Shown here piece after piece: positions 1 through 10,049 of a DNA stretch of 64,000 nucleotides. Location: positions 2,046,001-2,110,000 of the forward strand of contig NW_024466399.1 in NCBI RefSeq assembly GCF_017591425.1. The letters run 5' to 3'. The number at the start of each line of letters is the position of its first letter. Position 1 is the stretch's first letter. A program made the position numbers and the translations under genes. The notes below the pieces were generated by a model that was given only the letters and a program-made list of their open reading frames with translations, did no database searches and was not told the origin of the DNA. This DNA is from Ochotona curzoniae (lineage: Eukaryota > Chordata > Mammalia > Lagomorpha > Ochotonidae).

Positions 1-1080
1 TTCTTTCTCCTCCCATTCCCTCCCTTTTCCTGATGGATGATGAAGTATCTCTTCACACGTACAAGTGAATGAGTAAAGGTGTCATAAAATCTTGCTCCCC
101 AGAAGGTTATTATAAGAAGACACAACAGCTACAAACCCAGCTTGTCCAGTTTGGGAAGACTGCCTGTCTATACCTGGAGCTCCATGATCCCCATGATGGA
201 GCTGCCACCATCACTCACAGTGGGCCCTGGGGCCCGTAAAACACAAGATGCAGCTTGAACTCCCTTGCTGCCTGGTTGTATGGGGCTCCTTGTGATTCTT
301 GTTTCTGAAGGAGCTGCTGGCAGCACTCTGGGTTTTATAACCTGGCAGCCTGAGTGACTCAGCAGGTGTTTGGGGAGGCCGGGCTGAGTGTGAGAGTTGC
401 TGACCACAGGCAGGAATGGCAGCCAATGCCAAGGAATTATAAAGGCCTGGTGATTTTCACTGTTGGCTCTGGTGACTTGGATCCTTAGAGCAGTCCTGCT
501 CTCAATGACTTACAGGCCTTTTGGTCGACAGTGCTCATTGTTGTAAATGAAGTAAATACTCCCTTGTTTGTCATACACTGCTCCTTCACCTTGCGAGCAT
601 GCTGAACATACTGAACACGAGGTAAGAAAGAAGAAGTAAACCAACATGCAGAGGGTATTTGGCAGCAAGTTGTCTTCCCCTGGACTTGTGAGCCACCCTC
701 TTTTTGTTTAGTCTTTTCTCTACTCCTAGGGGTGTCTGAATTGCTCCTTATCTAGTATCCAGGGGAAGACCAATATCATTGTGTGGTCTACAAGGGAATC
801 TTACTTCTCAAGTGTTCCTTGTAACTGCTCCTTTGTAAATATGATCTGGTCATTTCCCCTAGCAATTGCCCTTATCTTGGGCCCACAGTCCTGTGTTGGG
901 CAATCATATTGCTCTATGATTGTCATCACCAGTTCCAGATATGTGCTGATTTGTGATGAGTGAAAGATGCCAGCTGCTGAGCCTAATCAATTTTAGGGAA
1001 AATCCAACTGGGAAAAAATGTTCACCTGAACAGACCTTTACCTAGACACATAGGAAGCCGTGGAAACACATCCTAATAGT
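1..1080. other. Unique non-coding sequence
   Basis: No gene or repeat that I can name. Short open frames on both strands (60-79 codons) lack any family signature and overlap each other, as expected by chance. Base composition is ordinary AT-leaning mammalian DNA. Confidence 0.5.
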
Positions 1081-1084
1081 GGAC

Positions 1085-1312
1085 AAATGGACAGAGAGAG
1101 AACTCTTGCTTGCTGGTTCTCTCCCCAGATGCCACAATGGTCAAAGTAGGGAACCAGGAACTCCATCCAGCCACGTGAGTTGGCAGAGCCCCATCTGGGT
1201 GAGTCATTACCTGTTGTCTCCAAGGGTCTGCATTAGCAGGGAGTTGGAGTCAGGAGCCAGAGGCAGACACTGAACCCAGGACACTGCAGTGGGCATCTTA
1301 ATTGGCAGGCCT
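1085..1312 (-). mobile_element. Old C-repeat SINE (CSINE), minus strand
   Basis: Reading on the plus strand, the order is the reverse complement of a CSINE: a GA-rich stretch (agagagagaactc), a 'ggttctctccccagatg' block, 'aggaactccatccagc', 'ctgcattagcagggagttgg', then 'gaacccaggacactgc' (the inverted B-box region) and 'cttaattggcaggcc'. It is highly diverged and no clear target-site duplication was found, so it is an old insertion. Confidence 0.75.
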
Positions 1313-1599
1313 CCTTGTGACTCATAGAGACAGAATGTATCAGGCTGTGCTGAATGTGTCAGCTAGATTTTCATTCCCCTCTCCCACAAGATTCTTGATG
1401 GAGAAAGCCAGGATGACTGTGGACAACCATCAGTTTCAAGTTTGCTCCAGGTAGATGCTTGGTCCTCTGAGGGAGAATTTAGTAGCCTAGTGCCTACAAG
1501 GACACCCAATCACAGAGACCATGACCATGGGCTCAGGTAGGCATCTGCCGTGTGCTGTGCCAGGGGTAGGGTATCTTTACTCTGCCAAGGGCCATCTGA

Positions 1600-1768
1600 C
1601 CATTTATAACATCATTCATGGACTGTCCAAGAGGATCAGCCTGATATTTCTCCTACTATGGGTTTACTGGGTTTTGAGTCCTGTCTGGGTTTACCTTGGC
1701 AGGGCCAGACCAAATGATCTCACTGCTCTCATATGGCCTGTGGGCTGGACATTCTCCACCCCTGTTAG
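1600..1768 (+). mobile_element. hAT-like non-autonomous DNA transposon fragment, copy 1
   Basis: Contains 'ccttggcagggccagacc' followed by 'aaatgat' and ends with 'ggcctgtgggctggacattc' plus 'tccacccctg'. The same blocks recur near 20.6 kb, and inverted near 40.5 kb. The ending resembles hAT-Charlie elements of the MER5 type, which end in GGCC-rich sequence followed by CCACCCCTG. The class is inference; the sharing between the three places is seen directly. Confidence 0.5.
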
Positions 1769-2144
1769 GTGCACACGGTAGAGTATAGATCATAATAGGA
1801 AGCACTTGGTGAGTTCTTTGCTGTGTCCCTCATGTTGATATGGAGTTTGCAGTCCCATTTGTCAACTCCATGATGTTGTATAATGGTTTTCAAAGGAAGA
1901 TTTTAGAAAATGTTGAATATAACGAGTCTTATTTAAAGGTAGCAAGATCTGTGTGCCTACTGGAATAGATGAAATGCAAGGGAAATAGGGAAAGATGATG
2001 GAATAGAGATGAAGGGTGGGTGAGTGGAGCTCTAGGCTGCTAACAAGCTGACCTAGGAGAGGAATGTGGGAAAAATTAATATACTTTTTCACACCTAAAC
2101 TATCTGAGGGTTCTTGCTGTAGACCAGTGCATTCTAAAAAGTTC

Positions 2145-2356
2145 ATTTATTGTTATTTACTTGAAAGACAGAGACAAAGAGAGTTTTTTTCTTCTACTGA
2201 TTCAATCCCACAATGACTGCAACAGCTGGGGCTGAGCCAGGTCGAAGTTGGGGGCCAAGAATGTAATCTTGATCTCTCACATAGATGCCAGGGACTATCA
2301 CCTGGTGTCGCCTATGTATGCACTAACAGGAAGGCAGCACCTAGAACCAGGGATTT
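2145..2356 (-). mobile_element. Old CSINE, minus strand, 3' part (split by a younger SINE)
   Basis: Starts 'ttatttacttgaaagacagag' and proceeds through 'gctggggctgagccagg' to 'cactaacaggaaggcagcacc'. This is the typical minus-strand order of an older CSINE. It stops at 'agaaccagggatttaa', where a younger SINE begins. The rest continues near 2690. Confidence 0.8.
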
Positions 2357-2681
2357 AATATTTATTTATTTTTATTGGAAAGGCAGATTTACAGAGAGAG
2401 GGAGATACTGAGGGAAAGATCTTCCATCCACTGATTCATTCCCCAAAGTGGCCGCAACACCCAGAGCTGAGCTGATCTGAAGCTGGGAGCCAGGAGCTTC
2501 TTTCTGGTCTCCCCCATGGGTGTAGGGTTCTAAGGCTTTGAGCAATCCTGTACTGCTTTCCCAGGCCACAAGCAGGAAGCTGGATGGAACGTGAGCAGCT
2601 GGGACACAAATCGGTGTCCATATGGAATCCTGGCATTTGCAAGGTGAGGATTTAGTCACTGGGCCATCGTCCTGGGCCCAC
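2357..2681 (-). mobile_element. CSINE, minus strand, nested inside an older CSINE
   Basis: Complete minus-strand copy: tail 'tatttatttttattggaaag', GA-rich block, 'gatcttccatccactg', 'gctttcccaggccacaagc', and a head ending 'gtcctgggccca'. Flanks 'ccagggatttaa' (left) and 'ccaggggtttaa' (right) form a near-perfect 12-bp target-site duplication. This shows L1-type retrotransposition into the older SINE around it. Confidence 0.88.
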
Positions 2682-2689
2682 AGCCAGGG

Positions 2690-2763
2690 GTTTAACCCAA
2701 GCATTTGGGTAAGGAAGGTAGACGTCCAACTGGGGACTTAACTGCTATGCTACATACACACCC
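2690..2763 (-). mobile_element. Old CSINE, 5' remainder of the split copy
   Basis: 'gggttt aacccaagc' to 'ggacttaactgctatgc' and 'tacatacacaccc' corresponds to the 5' (tRNA-derived) end of a minus-strand CSINE. It completes the copy that begins at 2145. Confidence 0.65.
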
Positions 2764-2879
2764 ATAAGCAGTTTTACTTTTTAAGGAGATGTGGAAAATG
2801 TCTTCTCTATGGTCTGGTTAGGGTGATACAGCTCTGCTTTCCTCTGAACTTTAAATACTACTGAATTTTCAAGATGGAC

Positions 2880-3020
2880 AGAGTGGAATTTGAATTGCAG
2901 TTCACTAAGGGTATAATTGTGAGCCAATTTCCAAGTCTCTGCTCATTCATTAAATGAGGTTGAGGGAAATGCCCATTTTGTGGGGTCTTAGTGTTACGTG
3001 AGAGCACATAGGTGGAATAG
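2880..3020 (+). mobile_element. MIR-like relic
   Basis: 'gaatttgaattgcagttcac' and the following 'gagccaatttccaagtctct' and 'cattaaatgaggttgaggg' follow the order of the MIR core: cysteine-rich tRNA part, 'gtgaccttgggcaag' region, 'cctcatctgtaaaatg' region. Strongly diverged. Confidence 0.4.
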
Positions 3021-3885
3021 CACTGTTCCCATGGCTAATAGAATGACAACTATTGTGACAGCAGATCTTTGTAGATGGCGTATGGGTGGGGCAGCAAGAA
3101 GATTTGGTATCATTTTGGGGACTGCAGGATGCTGGCTCACTTATTAAGGGAACAAAGTGGAATTGTTGAAGTTAGAGGAGGTGATGGGTTCTGTTCTGCA
3201 CATGTTGAATTTGAGACTTCCAGGTGGAGTCTCTATGGGACATAGAAAGTGAAGACCAAGATGAAGAGCAGAGCCTGAAAATGGCACTTGTAGTCACTTG
3301 TAGGTAAAGGCTCTCATTTATGCCATGTTATGTTGCCCAAGAGCCACCAATTGCATACTTTCACCTGGTCAAGGTCACCTGCCTGTTCCAGCTTGGCACA
3401 CCTCTGTTCCCATGGTTCCCAGGCTCCAATCCCAACTCTTAACCTGTATGACTGTGTCCCTGGATGGAGCATGTCAGCAATGTGACCCAATGAGTTCTGC
3501 TGTGGTATAAAAATAGTGACTGCAAAGAATGTGGACACAAAGGTGTGAACAGAACCACCTGCAGTCTGTGTTACATACTGACTGGTGTGCCCCAAAGGGC
3601 ACTGTGTTATGCAAATTGGTTTTGGTTTGTTCTTTCATAAGAGAAAAACTGACTTCTTTATTATGTCGGAATCTTCCCATGATCTACCCTTTATTTTGTA
3701 TGTAATGTGAACTCATTCAACAATGGGATCTTTGTTCAGTTCACCCTCCCAGGGCACATGTTTTAAGTATCATTGACATGTGGTGTTCTGTGCTGGCTAC
3801 TACCCTATGCATTTGAGTCAGTCTATGTCTGCTTACCTGGGGTGTTAGCAAACGCACAAACAGCTGCTCCACCTTGTCCTACTGG
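3020..3885. other. Unique non-coding sequence
   Basis: No repeat or gene recognised. The 93-codon minus-strand frame here has no domain signature. Confidence 0.4.
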
Positions 3886-3887
3886 TT

Positions 3888-4175
3888 GAGGTTCTTGTAC
3901 TAGAAATGTTTGGGATGAGAAGTGTTTCAGAATTTGGATTTTGTTTTCAGATTTTTGGATATTTGCATGTATCTAATGAGACCTAAGTCATTTATGTTTT
4001 CAATACAGCATACACATATAGCTTAAAGTTAATTTTATACAGTTTTCCAATTACGTTTGAATGATACCAAGGTGTGGAATCTTCCACATGATACTGTTAC
4101 ATGGGTGCTCAAAGAGTTGCAGATTTCAAGGACATTCCAGATTTTTGGGTTAGGGATTTTAAATATCTATTCTGT
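3888..4175 (+). mobile_element. TcMar-Tigger-like DNA transposon, family A, copy 1
   Basis: 'ggttgaggttcttgtactag', 'gtttcagaatttggattttg', 'atatttgcatgtatctaatg', 'tcatttatgttttcaatac', 'cacatatagcttaaagttaa', 'ttttatacag' and a final 'agatttttgggttaggg'. These match the plan of a mammalian Tigger-type element, with terminal repeats rich in TTCGGATTTTTGGATTAGGGAT. A second, better-preserved copy lies at 40.95 kb in the same orientation. The subfamily name is not certain. Confidence 0.7.
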
Positions 4176-4349
4176 TTTGGATTTACACATTGTTGGGGAA
4201 GGGGCACAGGCAGAGGACACTCGGCTTGCTTTGTTTTTCCCCATCGGATAGTCACAGGGCCAGGAAAGACCTACTTAGGAGGCCTGCGAACATCAGATAC
4301 CATCACCTGCAGCTCTGCTCGTCTTACATCTGCAGGTCACATCAAATGA

Positions 4350-5060
4350 CATCCAGGATCAGTCATTGAGATGACGCAGGTGCTTTTGAGGTCACTGGGT
4401 AAGGTTGTCTCACGTTCACCTTTTGTCAAGTAGCTCAGTCTAAAACCCATGATGCTGCATCTGTAAGAGTAGCTTCATTCCCCTTGTGCAACCAAAGGGC
4501 CATCCGTATGTCTGGCTTTGATTGAAATTTGGTATTACCTTTACCTGGTCCCTGTGGGATGGTATGACTCTGTTTATACATCCTTCAGACAAAGGTACTA
4601 AGAGGAGACTCATACTCAATTCTAGGATTGCTTTCAGTTAGTGAATAGAGGCTAGAGTTTGGCTCAAACAGTTTTAATATGGTGCCATGTAGGACTGGAA
4701 AATTATTTCTGCCTATTCTAATTTGTTCACAGTAATATGTGAAAGCTATACAAATGCCTCAAATTTTCAGGTTTATGAATAAAAGAGAGCAGATATTCCA
4801 CATGAGAACATGCCCAGTATTCTTTTATGGGATGGAAGGGGGTCCCTATGCCCACATATATTAAAGTGTGCACCTGCCTTCAATAAGCCCGAATCAGCAT
4901 ATGTAAGTAAGCTGCGTGCCAAATTTGCCTTGTAAATCAAGAATAAAAAGAGCAGACGTGTGTCTGGGCAAGGGAAAAAGCGAAGAGGTTCAGTTAAGAT
5001 TTGTGAGCTGAAAACGACCAGTAGAGCCAATGAAATCCTCTGAATCGTTCTGCACAATTG
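4350..5060. other. Unique non-coding sequence
   Basis: No recognisable repeat, RNA gene or coding frame. Start of a roughly 2.1 kb SINE-free stretch. Confidence 0.4.
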
Positions 5061-5324
5061 CTGTAATTTTCAGATTTTAATATTTCAGAAAGTTAATCGC
5101 TGCCATTGTAAAAAGTCAAATTGGAGTAATGCTCAATTAGCGATGATGTCACATGTACAGAACTGTTTAAAAATAGAACCTACTCCTTCTGTCAAGCAGG
5201 GCACGGATGTCACTCAGCAACACAAGGCAGTCAGGTAATCCATTTCAAGCTTGGCAAGAAAACTAATCCATCACCCAATGCTACTTACCTGATGTCGATC
5301 CTGTGGGAGATAAGGAGTCCGCAG
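5060..5324 (+). promoter_or_regulatory. Weak candidate promoter and non-coding first exon
   Basis: A CRE-like TGATGTCA (5144-5151) lies 15 bp upstream of TTAAAAATAG (5167-5176), which fits both a TATA-like box and the MEF2 consensus YTAWWWWTAR. About 150 bp further on, GCAG|GTAAGATG (5321-5332) is a strong 5' splice-site consensus. No ATG-initiated frame of note lies between. The arrangement could arise by chance. It has no known gene attached and I have low confidence in it. Confidence 0.12.
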
Positions 5325-5339
5325 GTAAGATGATTGAAT

Positions 5340-6470
5340 GTTTTTGATTACTCTGTAAACAGCTGATTTCTGATGCCCTGGCTGCCCTTATATAGTGTGT
5401 GTGTACTGTTGATTTAGCTGTGAGAATCTCAGAATACAAATATGTAGGACAAAATGTAATTTTCTGTGACTGGCAGAAGAGAGAAAGGAAATATAAATGA
5501 AGAGTTAGTAAGACATTTTCCTAGCCTGCTCTGTTGAGATGGAGATGCTGGCTGGATGGCTCTGAGAGACAAGAAGGCCAATAAAATCATGATGCCCTTT
5601 GCAGGGCAGCAGAACACATACAGGGGACATATAAATTCACCTGGCTTTGTTAGACTTGACAGATTGCAATCACCTATAAACCATTGCTTTATCATCTGTT
5701 GCTAAGCGCCAGAGGTACAGTGTGCTGAGCCCTGCTGTGGCTGGAATAAACGGATGTTGGTCCTTGCTTCTCAAGTAGGGCAGCTGTGAGGTCGGATGCG
5801 TGGGGCCAGGGCCAAGGAACAGATGCTGTGCTTGCTTGTTTCTGGTAAACAAACGACTCTCGACACCAGTCTTCCCCAACCCTAGTTCTTGTTCTTCATT
5901 GATGTTATTGAAAGAAGCTTCTTGGGGAATCCAAAAATGCATTCTTTGTCAGCCTGTGTTAATTATTGTTTATGGTGACAGAATACAGTTTATATCCAGG
6001 TCTGATTTGGGGAGCAAGTGCGGGCAGCCGGAGAGCATCTGCGAGTGGATTCTACACCTGGAATTCTAAATCACCATCCCTTGTTTTTGTTTTCCCATCA
6101 GGAGGATGTTATCGGCCCTTCATGGGGAATTCCCATGGGGAAAACAGGAAGGGGAAAGTTTAGGACATGTGGTGAAAGCTGCGTTTCAAACTGTGGGCAA
6201 CAGTCACTCCACACCCCGCGCTGATGCTCATGCTGAGAGCTAATTGACTAGTCTCCCAAGTAGAATCTTTCCAACAGTTCTAAGCAGATGACTCCTTCAG
6301 CCTCTTGCACTATATTCCTCTCGAGCTACTGGGGGGCGGGGAAGTGAGGGGGTGGTGGAGAGAGGCCCAGATCTGTCAATTCCATGGTTAATGTCAAGGG
6401 TCTATGTGAGTGGTGGCTGGTGTTAGCTCCCTGAGGATGGAGGCAAGAGAGACTTAGAAAGCCAACAGCT
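5340..6470. other. Unique non-coding sequence
   Basis: SINE-free stretch with overlapping short frames on both strands and no recognised element. Polypurine runs around 6330-6365 are short. Confidence 0.4.
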
Positions 6471-6474
6471 GGGC

Positions 6475-6640
6475 AGCCTGTGCGTTTCCCCTCAGAGCCG
6501 GTGTGTGGGCTGGAGCTCAGATCTGGCTTTGAATTCTGGGTCTGTGACCTTGGTCGAGGAGATTAACCTCTAGCTGGATTGGCTTCCCCGTTTGTAAAAT
6601 AGGAGGAGGAATGATGGGGGTCTAGAGAAGGTGTTAGAAG
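6475..6640 (+). mobile_element. MIR element
   Basis: 'gaattctgggtctgtgacct', 'tggtcgaggagattaacctc', and 'ccccgtttgtaaaatagg' are in the order of the MIR consensus (TCTGTGACCTTGGGCAAG, TTAACCTCT, GTAAAATGGG). This is an ancient tRNA-derived SINE shared by mammals. Confidence 0.8.
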
Positions 6641-6775
6641 CATGAAGTCAGCAGCTCCAGCTACTTGGTAACTGGACCCCAGGGCTGACACCAGGTTACT
6701 TCCCAAATCCGTGAAATTTTGTTGATATTTATCTACTTTATAAACATTTTGGCAGTTGTTCATCTGCATGACTTT

Positions 6776-7098
6776 CTCATTCTTTTTTTTTTTTTTTTAT
6801 TGGAAAGGCAGATACACAGAAGGAGAGATGGAAAGATCTTCTGTCTGATGGTTCACTTCCCAAGTGGCTGCAATGGCTGGAATTGAGCTTATCCGAAGCA
6901 TCCAGGAGCCAGGAGCTTCCTCTGCATCTCCCATGTGGGTGCTAAGTTCCAAGTGCTTTGGGCCATCCCCCATTGAATTCCTAGGCTACAAGCATGGAGC
7001 TGGATCGAAAGTGGAGCAGCTGGGACATGAACCAGTGTCCATATGGGATCCTGGTGCATGTAAGGCAATGATTTCGTCACTAGGCCATTGTGTGGGCC
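6776..7098 (-). mobile_element. CSINE, minus strand, in an inverted-repeat DNA element
   Basis: T-rich tail (6783-6800), 'attggaaaggcagatac', 'gatcttctgtctgatgg', then 'gggacatgaaccagtg' and a head ending 'tgtgggccca'. Flanks 'catctgcatgactt' (6761-) and 'catctgcatggcctt' (7099-) form a target-site duplication. The surrounding DNA is the short inverted-repeat element described at 7099. Confidence 0.87.
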
Positions 7099-7185
7099 CA
7101 TCTGCATGGCCTTTAACATCTTTTTTTGCACCAAAAACAGACTGACATTTTAATTTCATTTTTCACAATCTTTCCAACATGCCCT
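7099..7185 (-). mobile_element. Inverted-repeat (MITE-like) element, right half
   Basis: 'ttttttgcaccaaaaacag', 'ttttaatttcatttttcac' and 'aatctttccaac' match the recurring element with termini CTTCAAAAAGTTCATGG and its complement. The left part lies before the SINE, roughly 6700-6775. Confidence 0.5.
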
Positions 7186-7213
7186 CATAGAAGAGCTTGT
7201 TATTTCTCTTTTT

Positions 7214-7573
7214 CTGAAGATTTGATTTATTTGAAAGGAAGAGTTACAGAGAATAGGGGAGCTAGAGATAGATGGTTATAGAGTTAGCAATAGAAATAGG
7301 GACAGAGTCAGAAATAGAGACAGCTCTTCCATCTACAATCCACTTTTCAGTGGCCATAAAGGCTGGGGCTGGGCCAGGGCGAAGACAGAATGCAGGAACT
7401 CCATCTGGGAAAACTATATGAGCATCAGGGGCCCAAGCATCTCAACTGACTTCTGTTGGCTTCCTAGGTGTGTCATCAGGGAACTAAATCACAAGTGGGG
7501 ACATCCATGGCTTGAAGCAACACTCACATGGAGTGCTGGGACAGTCTAATCTGCTACACTACTGCACCGGCCT
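7214..7573 (-). mobile_element. Old CSINE, minus strand, with expanded GA-rich tail
   Basis: 'gatttatttgaaaggaagag', a long run of imperfect 'agagatagatgg' and 'gaaatagggacagag' units, 'ggctggggctgggccagggc', and the head 'ctacactactgcaccggcc'. The tail-side GA region is unusually long for the family, which suggests local expansion. Confidence 0.8.
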
Positions 7574-7574
7574 T

Positions 7575-8168
7575 AAGTGCTCAGTAGGGAGGAGCAAGTG
7601 TATCAGGCATCAGGAGCTGTTTGTGAGTAAAGCCAAGTCCTTGCCATCATAGAAGGCACCTTGTGATGTGGAGAGAGGTGAATCTATCAGAGAGCAGTAA
7701 TCAGCATGGGGAGAGAAAGGGTGAGTGCTGTCTATTTCCTAAGTGCCATTCTTCACAGGGCGGCTTGAGGGGTGCCCCTGGTTGGGAGACTTTGAGCAGA
7801 AGTAGGGAGGAACCAGCCAGGCAGATGGCTGAGCAGAAGCAGACCAAACAAAGGGGATGGCAGGTGCCAGGGCCCTGTGGGAGGAGCTGTCTTCTGGAAA
7901 ACTTTCTGGGAATATGGTGTGTTGGGAGCTGGGTGGCGCTGACACCTGCCAGAAGGCATGGAGTCGGGTGGTTCATGTCCTGAGCGGTGTGGCAAGCAGC
8001 CGGAGGGTTTGCAGAGGAGCACACTGAGATCTTTATGATGACTGGTGAGAAGCAACAGCATCAGCGCATTATTGGGGTACAATGTGAGACAGAATTTGTT
8101 GGTTTGGATACAAGCGTGAGCAAAAGAGTATTTAAGAAAGACTCCATGGCTTCTGGCTAGACTTGTAA
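7575..8168. other. Unique non-coding sequence
   Basis: GC-richer stretch with overlapping frames of 106-109 codons on both strands. None has a recognisable domain, and mutual overlap in five frames argues against coding. Confidence 0.4.
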
Positions 8169-8169
8169 G

Positions 8170-8500
8170 CTACAGTCATGTCCCATATAGCCACATTTAG
8201 GTCAACACTGGGACGCACACACCATAGTGGTTCCATAAGGTTATAATAGAGCTGCGAAATTCCTAGTGCCCAATTATGTCGCAGTTGTCCAGATACTGGG
8301 GTACAATGTGTTCCTCACATGTGTGTGGTGGTGCTATAAACACACCTATTGTGATATTGCACACAGCACAAAAACTGGACACTGGAGACAAGTGTCTGTG
8401 CTACTGGCCAATGTTTTTAAGATACATTGTACTATTACTTCTCATTATTACTTTGGAGTGTACTCTGTATTTACGGAAGAATTTGCTGTAAAATTCCTGT
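8170..8500 (+). mobile_element. TcMar-Tigger-like DNA transposon, family B, copy 1
   Basis: 'ctacagtcatgtcccatata' (terminal repeat), 'ggtcaacactgggacgcac', 'gtggttccataaggttataa', 'gcgaaattcctagtgccc', 'tgtggtggtgctataaacac' and 'ttggagtgtactctgtattt' follow the known mammalian element whose ends read CAGTCATGCGTCGCTTAACGA. Copy 2 lies at 38.57 kb. The transposase region is absent. Confidence 0.75.
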
Positions 8501-8504
8501 GTTC

Positions 8505-8915
8505 CTGGTAACAGTCTCATAGCTTTTACTACTGTATCCTTTTGCTTGCGTTTCTTGACACTTGTTTGGATTTCATATTGTTTTGTTCATCATGATTCCA
8601 GGAGCAAAATAGGTAATGTCTGCCTATCTACTTGCCCACCCACCTACTTACCCATTATTTGCAGAAGTGATCTTGTTGATATGGGAGTTAGCTAAGTGTT
8701 AGAGAGATATTGGATAATACCTTTATTGTCTCATTGGGAATTAGAGAAAGCGGTTGGAATGGGAGGCAGGAGCTGAAGCCATTTTCCCAACAGCCCCTAG
8801 CCATCACAGTCTTTACTACTCAATTGCTCTTCAAATTGCAGAGGATTCCTCTATGAGCACTCATCACTTTGTTCACAAAGATAAAAAAAACCCTGGGCAG
8901 TAAGCTAGAAGAATA
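8505..8915. other. Unique non-coding sequence
   Basis: No element recognised. A short CTAC/CCAC-rich run at about 8620-8655 is a minor simple repeat. Confidence 0.4.
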
Positions 8916-8926
8916 CAGAAAAAGAT

Positions 8927-9262
8927 GTTTGGGGCCTGGGAAGATCACTCAGTGGCTACAGTCCTTGCCTTGCAAATGGCAACATCCAATATGGGTGCTG
9001 GTTCATGTCGCAGCTGCTCTGCTTCCCACCCAGCTCCCTGCTTGTGGCCTGGGAAAGCAGTAGAGGACGGCCCGAAGCCTTGGGACCCTGCACCTGCGTG
9101 GGAGTCCTGGAAGAGGCTCCTGGATTCTGGCTTCGGATTGGCTCAGTTTCATCCATTATGGCCATTTGGGGAGTGAACCGGCAGAAGGAAGATCTTTCTC
9201 TCAGTATCTCCTTCTCTTTGAAAATCTGCCTTTCCAATAAAAATAAATAAATACATCTTAAA
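8927..9262 (+). mobile_element. CSINE, plus strand, nearly full length
   Basis: Head 'ggggcctgggaagatcac', 'ccttgccttgcaaatgg' (A-box side), 'gggtgctggttcatgtcgc' (degraded B box), 'gcttgtggcctgggaaagc', and the tail 'tgcctttccaataaaaataa'. 'agaaaaagat' occurs on both sides (8917-8926 and 9270-9279) as a 10-bp target-site duplication. Confidence 0.9.
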
Positions 9263-9279
9263 AAAAGAGAGAAAAAGAT

Positions 9280-9668
9280 CCTGGTAACTGCACAAAAGTG
9301 GGTCAAAGTGACTATGAAGAGAAAGGGGGCTTTTCTATTCTCATCAGCTTCAAGCACTGGAAAGAAGAGAAGAAATGACCCAGGGATTTTAGGGCTAATT
9401 TGTTTGTGCTTTAGAGCAGGAGTTAGAATAAACCTTCTCATCACATTTACTTCAAACCTGGTGTATTATTCTGGAAAAAGGGACAATTTGAAGACTTTTC
9501 TCCTAACTGGTTTTCAGCTAGTCATATGTAAATGTAATAAAAATGATGAATAAAGTGTTGACAAGTTGAAGACAAATTCACCAAAGCTGATTTGTTGCCC
9601 CGTGGGAGACTGAAACAGATGGGAAAGAAACTGACGTGGTAAGGTCCAGTTACAAGTGGCATGTAGCA
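9280..9668. other. Unique non-coding sequence
   Basis: No element recognised between the SINE and the TATC microsatellite. Confidence 0.4.
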
Positions 9669-9669
9669 A

Positions 9670-9670
<1 letters not shown>

Positions 9671-9716
<46 letters not shown>

Positions 9717-9733
9717 CATCTATTATCTATCAT
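9671..9733. repeat. (TATC)n microsatellite
   Basis: About 12 near-perfect TATC units, then interrupted units (tatccatctattatctatc). It directly abuts the tail side of the next SINE. Confidence 0.97.
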
Positions 9734-9741
9734 CTGTCATT

Positions 9742-10045
9742 TCTGAACGGGGGATGAGAGGGAAAGAAAGAGAGGGAGAGAGAGAGAGAGAATTTTCCAC
9801 CCTCTTGCTCACTCCCCAAAGGCTTGGCTGGTATAGGCTAAAGCCAGGATCCGAGGCTCAATCCATATCTCTCAGATGGGTGGCAGAGATCCTAGTATTT
9901 GAGCTATCTGTCACCTGCTACCTCCCAGAGTCATCTTAGCAAGAAACAGGGACATGGAGCAGATGCTGGTATCCAACAGAGGCACTCTGATGTGCAACAT
10001 GACGTCTTGGCATTACGTTACTGCAAGGCTGAATGCCCACCACAT
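9742..10045 (-). mobile_element. Old CSINE, minus strand
   Basis: GA-rich tail region (gagagagagagagagaattt), 'ccaccctcttgctcactccc', 'aagccaggatccgaggctc', 'gatgggtggcagagatcc', 'cttagcaagaaacaggg', and a degraded head. The TATC repeat sits where the A-rich tail would be, a common origin of microsatellites. Confidence 0.75.
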
Positions 10046-10049
10046 GAAA

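Noticed and set aside
8956..9444. 162-codon minus-strand frame
   Set aside because: Overlaps the full-length SINE at 8927-9262 on the opposite strand and continues into unique DNA without any domain.
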